Of a stretch of DNA of 21,488 nt, positions 7,509 through 15,088 are shown one piece after another. Below the pieces are notes generated by a model. It did not search any database. It was not told the DNA's origin and saw only the letters and a program-made list of their open reading frames with translations. Location of the stretch: NCBI GenBank assembly GCA_977017575.1, contig CDRNVI010000220.1, forward strand, positions 1 to 21,488. Reading direction: 5' to 3'. A program made the position numbers and the translations under genes. The stretch is from Paramoeba atlantica (Eukaryota > Discosea). Positions within the stretch are counted from its first letter, which is position 1; each line of letters opens with the position of its first letter.

Positions 7509-8507
7509 TTACTTCTTTCGCTTCCGCGGTTTCCTAGGTTCGTAGGGCACATAATTTATGTGTTCCTTGAGCAAGTCGCGACTTACACCAGTTTTCTCGA
7601 CAACTTCGCATCCCTCACTGCACCAACATTTATTCAAATGGTCAATCTTTCGGAGAGACGCATTCACCCCAGTATCAAATTCGTACTGCGGCTCTCCAGC
7701 CAACAGTCCGTACGCCAACACAGATACTACCTGAACAGCATCTTTGATCCAGGAAAGATCATGATCTGTTGCCCAGAAAAAACAAAACTTGTCCACATGG
7801 GCAAAGAAACGCTCTACACGAGAGCGCACTAATGCGAGCCTCTCGTTAACGCGTAATTGATCGTCCTCAAGCATTCCCTTGTTTGGAGTTTTGTATGGGA
7901 CCAAACAATGATAACAACCAACATACCCCAGGTCGGCCAGAAAGATTTCATCTTTGTGATGCTCAAAGAGGTATGTTCCATGAGTCATCGTGTCTTGATA
8001 AATCCTTGCATCGTGCACACTTCCAACTACGGGCCCACGAAAAAAGATAGGAACTCCGGCCAGTGTGAGCCAAAATTCAATTTTAAAACAGTGTTCTCCG
8101 CTCTTCCCAGAGTAAGTCGAATTCTTCCGTTTAACAGTCTGACTACGGGGATCAAATTTCATATGAGGTTTTTTTGCTCGACAAGGGATGGTGGTGACGT
8201 CTAGCATACACGTCACGTCGCTAAGCCACGGGACACCATGACGAAATCTCAGCGAAGGATTCATCAACGAGGGTGAACGACACAGGTCCGCGATGCGATG
8301 AAAATCCTCGCGCAGGGTTCGTACGGAAACTGGGGGATCCTCTGGCCCCGTCCATATGACTTGCAAATCGCTCAATTGTTCCCAAAAACAATTCAGTGCA
8401 CATAAGCAAAGGGAAGACTTCAACCTCCTTAGATCAGTGCTTGTTACGTTAGTTCCATGCACCGCTTGCTGTTCCGCGTAAAATTGCGCAAGCTGTTCTC
8501 GGGTCAC
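7509..8507 (-). CDS. Harbinger/IS5-like transposase (DDE_Tnp_4 type)
   Basis: This 332-aa frame carries the order of motifs of the DDE_Tnp_4 family: D103 in CMLDVTTIP, then KFDPRSQTVKRKNSTYSG, D166 in GSVHDARIY, D192 in LADLGYVG and E232 in VRSRVERFF. The C-terminus is Cys-bearing (CWCSEGC) and ends in a basic PRKPRKRKK tail, a likely nuclear signal. It would excise and insert the element. The usable start is unclear: 8507 is a GTG, and the frame stays open about 16 codons further upstream (to near 8555, reading FIEAFIYGV) without an ATG. A short upstream exon or decay of the start is therefore possible. The region to the accessory gene (8556-8750) holds ATGTT-type simple repeats. Confidence 0.8.
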   Translation of the reverse strand: MTREQLAQFYAEQQAVHGTNVTSTDLRRLKSSLCLCALNCFWEQLSDLQVIWTGPEDPPVSVRTLREDFHRIADLCRSPSLMNPSLRFRHGVPWLSDVTCMLDVTTIPCRAKKPHMKFDPRSQTVKRKNSTYSGKSGEHCFKIEFWLTLAGVPIFFRGPVVGSVHDARIYQDTMTHGTYLFEHHKDEIFLADLGYVGCYHCLVPYKTPNKGMLEDDQLRVNERLALVRSRVERFFAHVDKFCFFWATDHDLSWIKDAVQVVSVLAYGLLAGEPQYEFDTGVNASLRKIDHLNKCWCSEGCEVVEKTGVSRDLLKEHINYVPYEPRKPRKRKK

Positions 8508-8892
8508 GCCATAGATGAATGCCTCTATGAAAGTACTAGCTATGAAATTGAACTATGTTATGCTAAATATGTTATGTTATGTTATGGGCTAGAGGGTAAA
8601 AACGCGACTTGTAGATTAGGTAAAATGGTATTTGAGGTGAACAATAAACATCCGCTTTGACACACTTAAAACCATCACGAATAATAAGCAGAACTTAAAA
8701 TATTATCTTCTCTCTTTCTCCTTCAACTTTTCCTCAACGCGTCCTTTTTAGTTCAGCCGCGGGAACGAGACTACACGGTCTGATGTTCTTATTTCTTTCG
8801 CCGTATAATAGGACGGCATGGGGACATTCTTCCCCTGATCTGCAGCCGTGGGACAAGCTTCTGGGGTCTGAGATGCTGGCTTCTGAGATGCT

Positions 8893-9417
8893 TCATCCGC
8901 CCCTCGTTTGAACCGGCGACGAGCCCGGTAGGTCGCGGCAGGCACGAGAACGCCTCCCGGATACAGAGCGCCACAAACTATCCACGAAGTCTCCTACTTC
9001 GTTGTCCCGTCGAGGTGCATACATCGGGCTGAGTTCCAGGAAGCTTTGGAGATCCTGGGCAGCTTCTCCAACAAAGTAAACGGCGCGCGGCCGAACATCC
9101 ATAAGCAGATGCCCGCGGCGATCTACGATGTGAAGAATGGCGCGCTCCAGCATCTGTGGCGTAATGTCTATGCCACAAACGGAACGGCCCCCGTGAAGGA
9201 AACTATCCATGGTGCGATGAATGCGTTCCAGGATTTCTTCGACTTTTGCTCCTAGCTCTTCTTCTGTGATAATCAGCTTCGGAGGGGTAAATACGTTAAC
9301 GCGTTTCGTGAAAACCCTCTTGGTTGAAGCTAAAACAACCTCATAAATCGCCTTTTCAATCTCCGAGGGGTTCGCAATTCGAGCTGTTAGATCAGCATTA
9401 CTCTCAATTCCAGTCAT
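8893..9417 (-). CDS. Accessory protein of the Harbinger-like element, unknown fold
   Basis: The ATG at 9417 (MTGIESNAD) is preferred to the one at 9468, whose first 17 residues are hydrophobic and look non-coding. The protein is acidic to neutral, with a predicted helical middle (EELGAKVEEILERIHRTMDS and ITPQMLERAILHIVD) and no visible Myb/SANT Trp pattern, the usual DNA-binding domain of Harbinger second proteins. The frame ends at a TGA (8893-8895). A +1 frame, open from about 8975 to a TAA at 8748, reads GGVLVPAATYRARRRFKRGA and then a Ser/Pro/Thr-rich tail, so the natural C-terminus may be basic and out of frame here. Position and orientation suggest it works with the transposase. Confidence 0.55.
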   Translation of the reverse strand: MTGIESNADLTARIANPSEIEKAIYEVVLASTKRVFTKRVNVFTPPKLIITEEELGAKVEEILERIHRTMDSFLHGGRSVCGIDITPQMLERAILHIVDRRGHLLMDVRPRAVYFVGEAAQDLQSFLELSPMYAPRRDNEVGDFVDSLWRSVSGRRSRACRDLPGSSPVQTRGG

Positions 9418-9623
9418 TGACAAGACAAAAAGATACGGAAAGCGAAATAAAAAACTAAAGATGTTCAAAAATAGTCTTACTTCTATCTACATCAAGGCCT
9501 ACAATATGAGTACTCCATACACATCGTATATACGAAGTGAAAATTCTTTTTTTTTTTTCAAATTGTGCTCTAATCTCCATCCAAAAACTAGCATTTTCTT
9601 GTCTCTCCAAGCCAAAAGCAAAC

Positions 9624-9655
9624 CTCGGTCTCGCGCGGTCTCAGCGCGGTCTCGT
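9624..9655. repeat. Right subterminal GGTCTC array
   Basis: GGTCTC occurs at 9627, 9637 and 9648, spaced 10 and 11 bp, in the same GCGGTCTCGCG context and the same strand orientation as the left array. The array is therefore direct, not inverted, relative to the element's two ends. Confidence 0.8.
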
Positions 9656-9749
9656 GTGCCACGACCCGCAGCCCCTCAGGTGATTAACCAAGAGAGGATT
9701 CATGTTTCCCTGGACATGAAGTTGACTTCAGAATGAGACTAAACCTGCG

Positions 9750-10145
9750 AGTTAGTCATTTAGAAGGTAGATGGTAAGATCATGAGTTCGATGTTTAGAA
9801 TTAGAGGTTGAGTGGCTAGATGTAGAAAAGTTAATGTTTAGAAGTTTAGAACTTAGATGCTCTGATTGTGAACTTTGGAAGTTAGATGCTTAGATGACGG
9901 ACGTCAGGAGTTAAAGTTTGGTCTCCAAACTTTGGAGGCAGAAGTTGAGAAGTCAGCATCCTTGAGGTCTGAATTAGATGCTTGTATTTTAGAAGTTAGA
10001 CGTTTAGATAACGGATGTTAGAAGTTAGATGCTTCGAAGCACGCCCCTGTATGTTAAGAGATTCGGTGAGGTCTGAGATAAATGCTTTGACGATGAAGCT
10101 TAGAAATTGAATGTGTAGATAGCGGATATTAGAAATCAGATAACG
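9750..10145. repeat. Degenerate minisatellite
   Basis: Loose tandem copies of GAAGTTAGATGCTTAGAT with ACGGATGT linkers run through this interval; the clearest are near 9888 and 10007-10032. A hairpin AAAGTTTGG-TCT-CCAAACTTT sits at 9913-9933. No coding sequence was seen. Confidence 0.65.
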
Positions 10146-10223
10146 CTTAATTTATCCCTTCCTCAAAAATGTCTTCCATGGAGAGCTTGAAATAGAGTAA
10201 GAATCAGAGCTTGCAAAACAAAT

Positions 10224-10333
10224 CGTTATAATATAGTGAAACGATACAAGGTAGTGCAATCGATACGTTGTGGTGCAATCGATATAATATAGCGAAACGA
10301 TATAATATAGCGAAACGATATAATATAGTGACA
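10224..10333. repeat. 18/19-bp minisatellite, six units
   Basis: Units begin at 10224, 10242, 10261, 10280, 10298 and 10316. The consensus is CGATATAATATAGYGAAA, with two units ending GTGCAAT. A single related unit is at 7069. Confidence 0.9.
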
Positions 10334-10356
10334 GCCGGTTTATGGGGATTACGCAT

Positions 10357-10426
10357 CCGGCTCTCTGCACCTGCACATGGCAACCGAGCTCTCTGCACCT
10401 GGGGCCCCAGCTCTCTGCACCCGCAC
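10357..10426. repeat. Three G+C-rich copies of GCTCTCTGCACC
   Basis: The 12-mer occurs at 10360-10371, 10388-10399 and 10410-10421, with CCGCACA or CTGCACA after the first and third. The block is much richer in G+C than its neighbours. Confidence 0.75.
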
Positions 10427-10502
10427 ACCTCCGGCGAGGGCGAACACTCACTTGATCCACCCGTCGTATGCGGGAACGGACTTTGTGAGCATAATCTCTG
10501 CA

Positions 10503-10974
10503 CTATAAGTGCATGAACAAATAACTAATTCGCATTCGCTCTATTAAAGCAATCTCTTCTTCACCTGGTCCGCCTTCTTCTTCTTCGGTGTCGGTATCAA
10601 GGGAGAATTCTTCCACGGCATCATCGGATTCAATATTTATATTGTCGACATTTACTACTTCATGTTCTTGAGGAGAGACGTCAGGATCCATATTAGAACG
10701 ATTTTTTTTGTCCAATCCATGTGCCTTCAGATCTAATGTGCCTTGCAAATCTAATCCTCTCGTAAATAAATTTGTACTTTTTTTTAAAAAAATGAGAATT
10801 CATGATTGACCCATCAAAAGAGGCTCTGTCCACGTTCAACACCCAATTCTGAGAATAGTGACTTTCACCGTAGTTGCGGGGGTGGCTGGACAGAAAAGCA
10901 ACACACTCATGAACAAAAAAGGTCTTGTCCCACCAAAAAAGCATACCCGCCCCCAGTAACAGAGATTTGGCCAT
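10503..10974 (-). pseudogene. Unrecognised minus-strand coding remnant, two overlapping frames
   Basis: The upstream frame (10974-10693) reads GAGMLFWWDKTFFVHECVAF, then NYGESHYSQNWVLNVDRASF. The downstream frame (10748-10503) has NRSNMDPDVSPQEHEVVNVD followed by a strongly acidic Asp/Glu run (DTDTEEEEGGPGEEE). The two overlap near 10693-10748 and may be one broken gene. Some wording (GMLFW..KTFFV) is loosely like the middle of Tc1-type transposases, but no catalytic motif can be placed. Host-gene decay is equally possible. Confidence 0.25.
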
Positions 10975-11014
10975 TTGGGTCCAAAATCGATTCTATTACT
11001 GGGGGGGTATACGG
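10941..11014. repeat. Inverted repeat with C-rich arms
   Basis: GCATACCCGCCCCCAGTAAC (from 10941) pairs with the segment TTACTGGGGGGGTATACGG ending at 11014, with one mismatch and a two-base gap. The central spacer is about 28 bp. It resembles a small foldback or MITE. Confidence 0.65.
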
Positions 11015-11119
11015 TAATTACTATTCTAATTTTTTCACCTCACGGTAGCTGAATACGTTTTCAATAGATTTTAGAACTTTCATTTTATGGTTCTCCGAGG
11101 AAAGAGCCGACAAGCGCAG

Positions 11120-11302
11120 TCATGATCCCTTAATATTCCTCCCACCCTTCTCCATCCCACACGCTATCTGAAAATGGTAGTCCTCCACCAGATCCACCTT
11201 CAAACCTGTCTCATCCTTTGAAGTATCTGTCAAGCATATTTTACTTCGTTGGAACCTCAGCAAACAATGGATACCTCCTGAGAGGTGAAAAATAATGAGT
11301 AC
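11120..11302 (-). other. Possible coding remnant or exon
   Basis: A 60-codon minus-strand frame without an ATG runs from a TGA just upstream of 11302 to a TGA at 11120-11122. It includes DTSKDETGLKVDLVEDYHFQ followed by IACGMEKGGRN. The residue make-up is protein-like, and it lies between other minus-strand remnants of the same orientation. No family recognised; no clear splice sites. Confidence 0.2.
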
Positions 11303-11510
11303 TCAATACTGCTACTATAACATTTTTTCCCTATCGTAAAATTTATTTGTTGCAAAATGATAATGGGCTTGCCTCTGGGCGCAACCCAAAATTGGGGAAG
11401 ACCTCCTCGTGGTCCTCCCTGGCACTGTCATCTTACTGATGCTATTAACGCTGACGTAAGAACATTCGTAGAGAAATATTTGGAAGTATAAAGGTATTTT
11501 GACCCCCCCA

Positions 11511-11588
11511 CTTAATTGTCATAGCCTAACCCCCCCGCTTATTTGTCCTTTTTTCGAAAAACAGGTGACAAATAAGTGGGGGGGGGCA
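11511..11588. repeat. Foldback of the TTATYTGTCAC family
   Basis: CCCCCCCGCTTATTTGTCC (from 11530) pairs with GGTGACAAATAAGTGGGGG (from 11563) around a TTTTTTCGAAAAA core. A third half-copy, CCCCCCCACTTAATTGTCA, lies just upstream at 11513. The plan matches the repeats at 1654-1998 and 19147-19245. Confidence 0.75.
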
Positions 11589-11589
11589 C

Positions 11590-11788
11590 AATACTCACGC
11601 TTGCCTATGAAAGGTTTGTCTACTTGCAGTCTCGAAAAATTGAACTCAGTGGTATCTTGCTCGTGCAAAGCTGCGTTCGCGACCATGTGGAGAATTTTAG
11701 TCACAGTTCTCTGGCAAACTCCGTGATTCCGACAAATTTGACCTGTACTTAAACTATTCGCCATATCGGCTGATATCATTAGCTTCAC
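11590..11788 (-). pseudogene. Truncated transposase N-terminus (helix-turn-helix)
   Basis: From an ATG at 11788 the frame reads MISADMANSLSTGQICRNHG and VCQRTVTKILHMVANAAL (the first Met here is residue 4). This is the pattern of a Tc1/pogo-type HTH: a helix, 'G.I....GV', then a recognition helix. After about 65 residues the frame runs into the C-rich foldback at 11511-11588, so the remainder of the gene was lost or displaced by that insertion. Three 12-bp repeats (GGTCTAATGATC, 11792-11827) abut the start. Confidence 0.4.
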
Positions 11789-11791
11789 AAG

Positions 11792-11827
11792 GGTCTAATG
11801 ATCGGTCTAATGATCGGTCTAATGATC
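11792..11827. repeat. Three perfect tandem copies of GGTCTAATGATC
   Basis: Three identical 12-bp units lie immediately upstream (minus strand) of the truncated HTH frame. They might be binding sites or replication slippage. Confidence 0.9.
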
Positions 11828-11906
11828 GGCTGTCCAGGTAATGCACAGAATAGAAAACTCTAACACGACAAGGATTACCGGAACCTTGGTCGTAATGGGT
11901 ATTCAC

Positions 11907-12089
11907 TCATAATTGGATTTTCTTGTATGTTTGCATAAATTCCGTGTCGTGCCATTCGCATTCCGGAGCATTCAGTAAATTGAGTCCCCACATCCAATCG
12001 TAGGCTTTCTCGCCTAGCGACGCAAACTTGAGGTATCTCCAGGTGCGGACGCATGCGAACTCATCATCCCCCGCCCCCCTCCCACGTCC
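11907..12089 (-). pseudogene. Unrecognised coding remnant
   Basis: On the minus strand the frame ending in TGA at 11907-11909 reads DDEFACVRTWRYLKFASLGE, KAYDWMWGLNLLNAPECEWH, DTEFMQTYKKIQL. It is rich in Trp, Tyr and Cys, unlike translated A+T-rich spacer. Upstream, across a G/C run near 12068, another frame continues with EHTHEEERIQQSMGSLLDVG (about 12075-12190). One frame break in an old gene or exon is likely. No known family. Confidence 0.3.
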
Positions 12090-12199
12090 AACAAAGAGCC
12101 CATGGACTGTTGAATTCGTTCCTCCTCGTGAGTATGTTCTTTGGCATTCTGCCGGTGGCTGTGTCCTGTAGCACCATCACCGACGATCGTCTAACGCTG

Positions 12200-12900
12200 G
12201 ACTCCCGACCTTATCTTCCCCTCCTGACGGTAAACTGGGTGAAAAATTGGAGAATAGATAAAGAATCATTTTTTTCAATGCGAAAGGGGCAGACGTTAGT
12301 TTTCACTGCGCGCCCCAGGGCTGCGCTCACAGTTGGGCCTGACCCACTAGGTGATGAAGCATTTTTTTGTTTTTATTTTCACACACGTTGATGAATCAAC
12401 GAATTAGAGACATAGCCACTTTTTTGTTTCAATAATCGAGGGTAGAGCGGTTGTTACAACCACCGCAATAGTGCCCTATGCAGGAGTGGAGGTTTGAGGA
12501 GTGAACAAAACTTCCGTTTTTTCCCTTTCATAAATTTCTGTAATTATGAGAGATAACTGTTTTCATGAACTGTAAAACGTATTTTAACTATTTTTGTTCG
12601 CTTTGTATATGCGAGCGTGCTACAGCCATTTTGCGGGCAGGGTGTAGCATTATTTCCTTTTCTGCGACCCAATCGCAATGGCGAGATGAGATGTATTTTA
12701 TCTACAGAGCAAATGGCCACGCAAAAGGGTCGTGTTAATCTCGTGGAATAATACAACTTATTTTGACACAACTTGTTTTTTCTATAAATGATATTTTTTG
12801 TTGCCTTCGGAGACCGGTACCATTTGGGGTGTCAAACCTCCCACACGTACTACCAAAGCGTCGAAATAATAATAAAAGCCATGTAGCACCTTATCACCCC
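12200..12900. other. Intergenic DNA
   Basis: No supported gene. Open frames here are short and have no recognisable motif. It contains one copy of a dispersed repeat at 12427-12470. Confidence 0.4.
12427..12470. repeat. Dispersed hairpin repeat, copy 1
   Basis: TTTCAATAATCGAGGGTAGA, then GCGGTTGTTACAACCACCGC, then AATA. The second part folds on itself (GCGGT..ACCGC). The same 44-46 bp recur at 21410-21455 in the same orientation. Confidence 0.8.
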
Positions 12901-12904
12901 GTAT

Positions 12905-13258
12905 TCATGAAATGTTATGACTTTTATGAGTTATACTCCTATGAGTTTGTAGTTCGTTGACATCTATACCATCATAGAGACGGTAGTACAAGAAAAGTCC
13001 ACGAGAAGGCTGTTGAAATACGGTGGAATACGAATCGTATGCAACCCCGTTTTTCCCGGTATCAAATTTATGTGATTGAAAATAGCTTTTGTTTGAGTCT
13101 AAAAAGTGGTTTTTCGGCATATTTAGGTGATGCCCTACCAGGGAAAAATATGTCTGTAGTCCAAGTTGGACTACAATGCTGTTGAACCAACAGCATGTGA
13201 TAAACGCGGGAGGAAGGCACAAATCCGAAAATTTGCTCATCTTGGCAGTGAAAAACAT
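12905..13258 (-). other. Open frame of 117 codons, doubtful
   Basis: The frame starts at an ATG and has no recognisable domain. Its composition (Phe, Ser, Asn, His, Tyr) is what translated A+T-rich spacer gives, and part of it is encoded by the two perfect hairpins at 13156-13196. I list it only because it is the longest frame in this stretch. Confidence 0.12.
13156..13196. repeat. Two adjacent perfect hairpins
   Basis: GTAGTCCAAGTTGGACTAC (13156-13174) has 9-bp arms and a one-base centre. One base later ATGCTGTTG-AAC-CAACAGCAT (13176-13196) has 9-bp arms and a 3-base loop. No known RNA gene fits. Confidence 0.85.
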
Positions 13259-13321
13259 CCTGCGAAACTGTTCAAAAATTCACATCTTCAAGTAAAATAG
13301 CTCGGTTTGACAGGGGAGGAG

Positions 13322-13363
13322 GATCCGTGGAGTCTGCCGACCATCTTGTAAGAGTGCGAGAAC
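13322..13363 (-). pseudogene. Short fragment of a second Tc1-like transposase copy
   Basis: These 42 bp match 13659-13700 at 33 positions. On the minus strand they read SSRTLTRWSADSTDP, against SAHTLPR-x-PADSPDL in the longer remnant. The fragment keeps a TGG Trp codon where the longer copy has TGA, which shows the TGA is a mutation and not a reassigned codon. Confidence 0.65.
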
Positions 13364-13515
13364 TCCATTTTGGTTTAAGTGGTGGTGGTTTCATCATCAA
13401 TACTCGCGTCTTGTCTAAAGACGTGTCACCCCTGAAAGAAGAACATCGAAAAGAAAAAGAAAAATCTACTAGTTAGTAAAAGAAAAATCAACCTAGTTTT
13501 TTTTAATTTTTTTTG

Positions 13516-14190
13516 TCAAAGGCAGAGTGCGGTTTTTACAGAGATGCAAGCAGTAGACTTCAGGTATAGATCGCAGACTTCCTTTATTTGGCTCACGGTA
13601 TTTGGCCTGTGTTTCTTGTAGAGCTTAAGAATACTCCAGAGATCCTCGATCGGGTTTAGATCCGGGGAGTCTGCTGGTCATCTTGGGAGAGTATGAGCAC
13701 TCTTCACAGCTATGCAAAGCCGCAGAGCCTCAAACTGAGGATGAAATTTCCACCAGGTGATTGTTATGGCCTTGTGCCCAAGCGCGTTATCGTCCGTAAA
13801 GATTTTGTCTCCGATCTTTTCCCATGGAAGATACGTCTTCTGTAAATGTGCAACTGCGATAATATAATTTTTCGAGCCCTTTGTTTGGAGGAATGTTTGG
13901 AGGAGTGTGTTCGTTGCATTTTTTTGAATTCACACCAGTGATGAAGGAAATTGCCATCGACATCAATAGCGCCCCATAACATTATTTGAGATGGGTGGTC
14001 CGTGGGGACTTTCGATACTGGGGAATCCGGGTGTTGCCAGGTCTTTTTGGATGAGTCCCCAACCTTTATCATAACTTAGCCAGAAAATAGTAGGCGTGAA
14101 TTTTTTTTTGGCCTCGATTGTCCTGTTCTTGTAGCATTGCTTGTGCAAAGCGAACCCTGGCTTCCATCTTCGATACACTCAGACAAAGAG
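13516..14190 (-). pseudogene. Tc1/mariner-like transposase remnant
   Basis: The catalytic domain can be followed across frames on the minus strand. First comes EAKKKFTPTIFWLSYDK (first Asp) near 14090. SKKTWQHPDSPVSKVPTDHP and SQIMLWGAIDVDGNF follow. Next are LLQTFLQTKGSKNYIIAVAH and LQKTYLPWEKIGDKIFTDDN (second Asp), then ALGHKAITITWWKFH, PADSPDLNPIEDLW (Glu), and an end KTALCL with TGA at 13516-13518. Two frame changes (near 14050 and near 13930) and one in-frame TGA in place of the Trp before PADSP break it. The gap between the second Asp and the Glu is 47 residues, clearly longer than the 34-41 usual in this superfamily. No terminal repeats were found. Confidence 0.75.
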
Positions 14191-15088
14191 TATTAACTTT
14201 GGGTCCATATTGCTACTTATGGTGCGATAAAAATTGGCGTACCTATTCAGGAAGGGATGATCTTGAAGTTTGTGAGCTTCACATGGAATATCTGTAATCG
14301 TACGATACGAGCCCTACATAAAAATCGCTTATGGCAAAAGATCAGTAGCCGCGTCGTAGTGTTCCCATTTAATAATGGAACTGTTATCATCCTGCTCCTC
14401 ACCGATGGAAACCTTGACAGGAAAATTCCAGAGTGGACAAGGATTGGTAGAGAGCCGGTATCTCGCGGTTTTCTTTGAAAATACTGTTCTAGAAATTCTT
14501 TACCTTCCATCGCTACTGCTTTAAAGGGCTGAAACCACCTGAGTTTAGCTGGGCTCGCCGGGGTTTGCCTAAGTTTGCGCTTTCTATATTGCATTGGACT
14601 ACTCAACTTCTTAAAGCACAGCATACAATATAGATTTTTTCCTCACAATACAATGTAACATATAATGTATCTTTTTAGATTTCACATTTATCCTCAGCAC
14701 AATGCTCAATTATGATCTTCCGCCTGCCGAAGATGAGTTCATCTAAAACGATTTCTCCTCTCCGGATTCTGGGAAATACGGCTCCCTGAGAAAGTGGGTG
14801 GTATTTATACTGCCATTTATAGACTGACCCGCCCCGTTTAAGCGCACCGGGACAGCCCCCCGTTTAAGCGCACATTTTGGAAACGAGTTTTTCCCGTTTA
14901 TTCCTGTCAAAGCGCAGACATCAAACGCTTTCTTGACGAGAACTCCTCTGAAGGAGTATTGAAAGGAAAGGTATTGATTTTGCACAAATCAATGTGTGAA
15001 CTGTATTCCACATGTCATAACATACATAACAACAAACAGCGATTGATTTGAAAGGCTTAAAATTTTACTTTTTGCATACGTTTTGTAT
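14191..15088. other. Spacer upstream of LRR gene 2, with decayed sequence
   Basis: Minus-strand wording such as DHPFLNRYANFYRTISSN just upstream of the Tc1 remnant may be its N-terminal part. A 125-codon minus frame at 14247-14624 has no recognisable motif. The 16-mer CCCCGTTTAAGCGCAC is repeated at 14832-14847 and 14858-14873. Confidence 0.35.
14832..14873. repeat. Two direct copies of CCCCGTTTAAGCGCAC
   Basis: Identical 16-mers, 26 bp apart start to start. The CCCCGTTTAA part resembles the ends of the MITE at 6542-6897 (CCCGTTTAAC), so this may be a transposon edge. Confidence 0.7.

Larger units (their letters stand above)
7271..9677 (-). mobile_element. Harbinger/IS5-like DNA transposon with two genes
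   Basis: The ends GAGGGGCTGCGG (7271-7282) and CCGCAGCCCCTC (9666-9677) are 12-bp perfect inverted repeats, flanked on both sides by AGGT (7267-7270 and 9678-9681). Taken at face value this is a 4-bp target duplication, whereas PIF/Harbinger elements usually make 3 bp; if the TIR includes one more base (T/A) the flank match shrinks to GG. Minus-strand genes run accessory ORF first, then transposase, the usual two-gene plan of Harbinger elements. Subterminal arrays of GCGGTCTC lie inside both ends. Matched ends and target duplication suggest it moved recently. Confidence 0.85.

Noticed and set aside
8893-9417. Possible histone-fold (H2A-like) reading of the accessory protein, from a GGVL word and helical pattern
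   Set aside because: Only a four-residue match and no aligned histone core; too weak to claim.
12053-12391. Plus-strand open frame of 112 codons
   Set aside because: No domain, a Pro/His-rich start from a C-rich run, and better protein-like wording on the opposite strand over the same bases.
14247-14624. Minus-strand open frame of 125 codons as a gene
   Set aside because: No recognisable motif, composition of spacer DNA, next to a decayed transposase; kept only as spacer.
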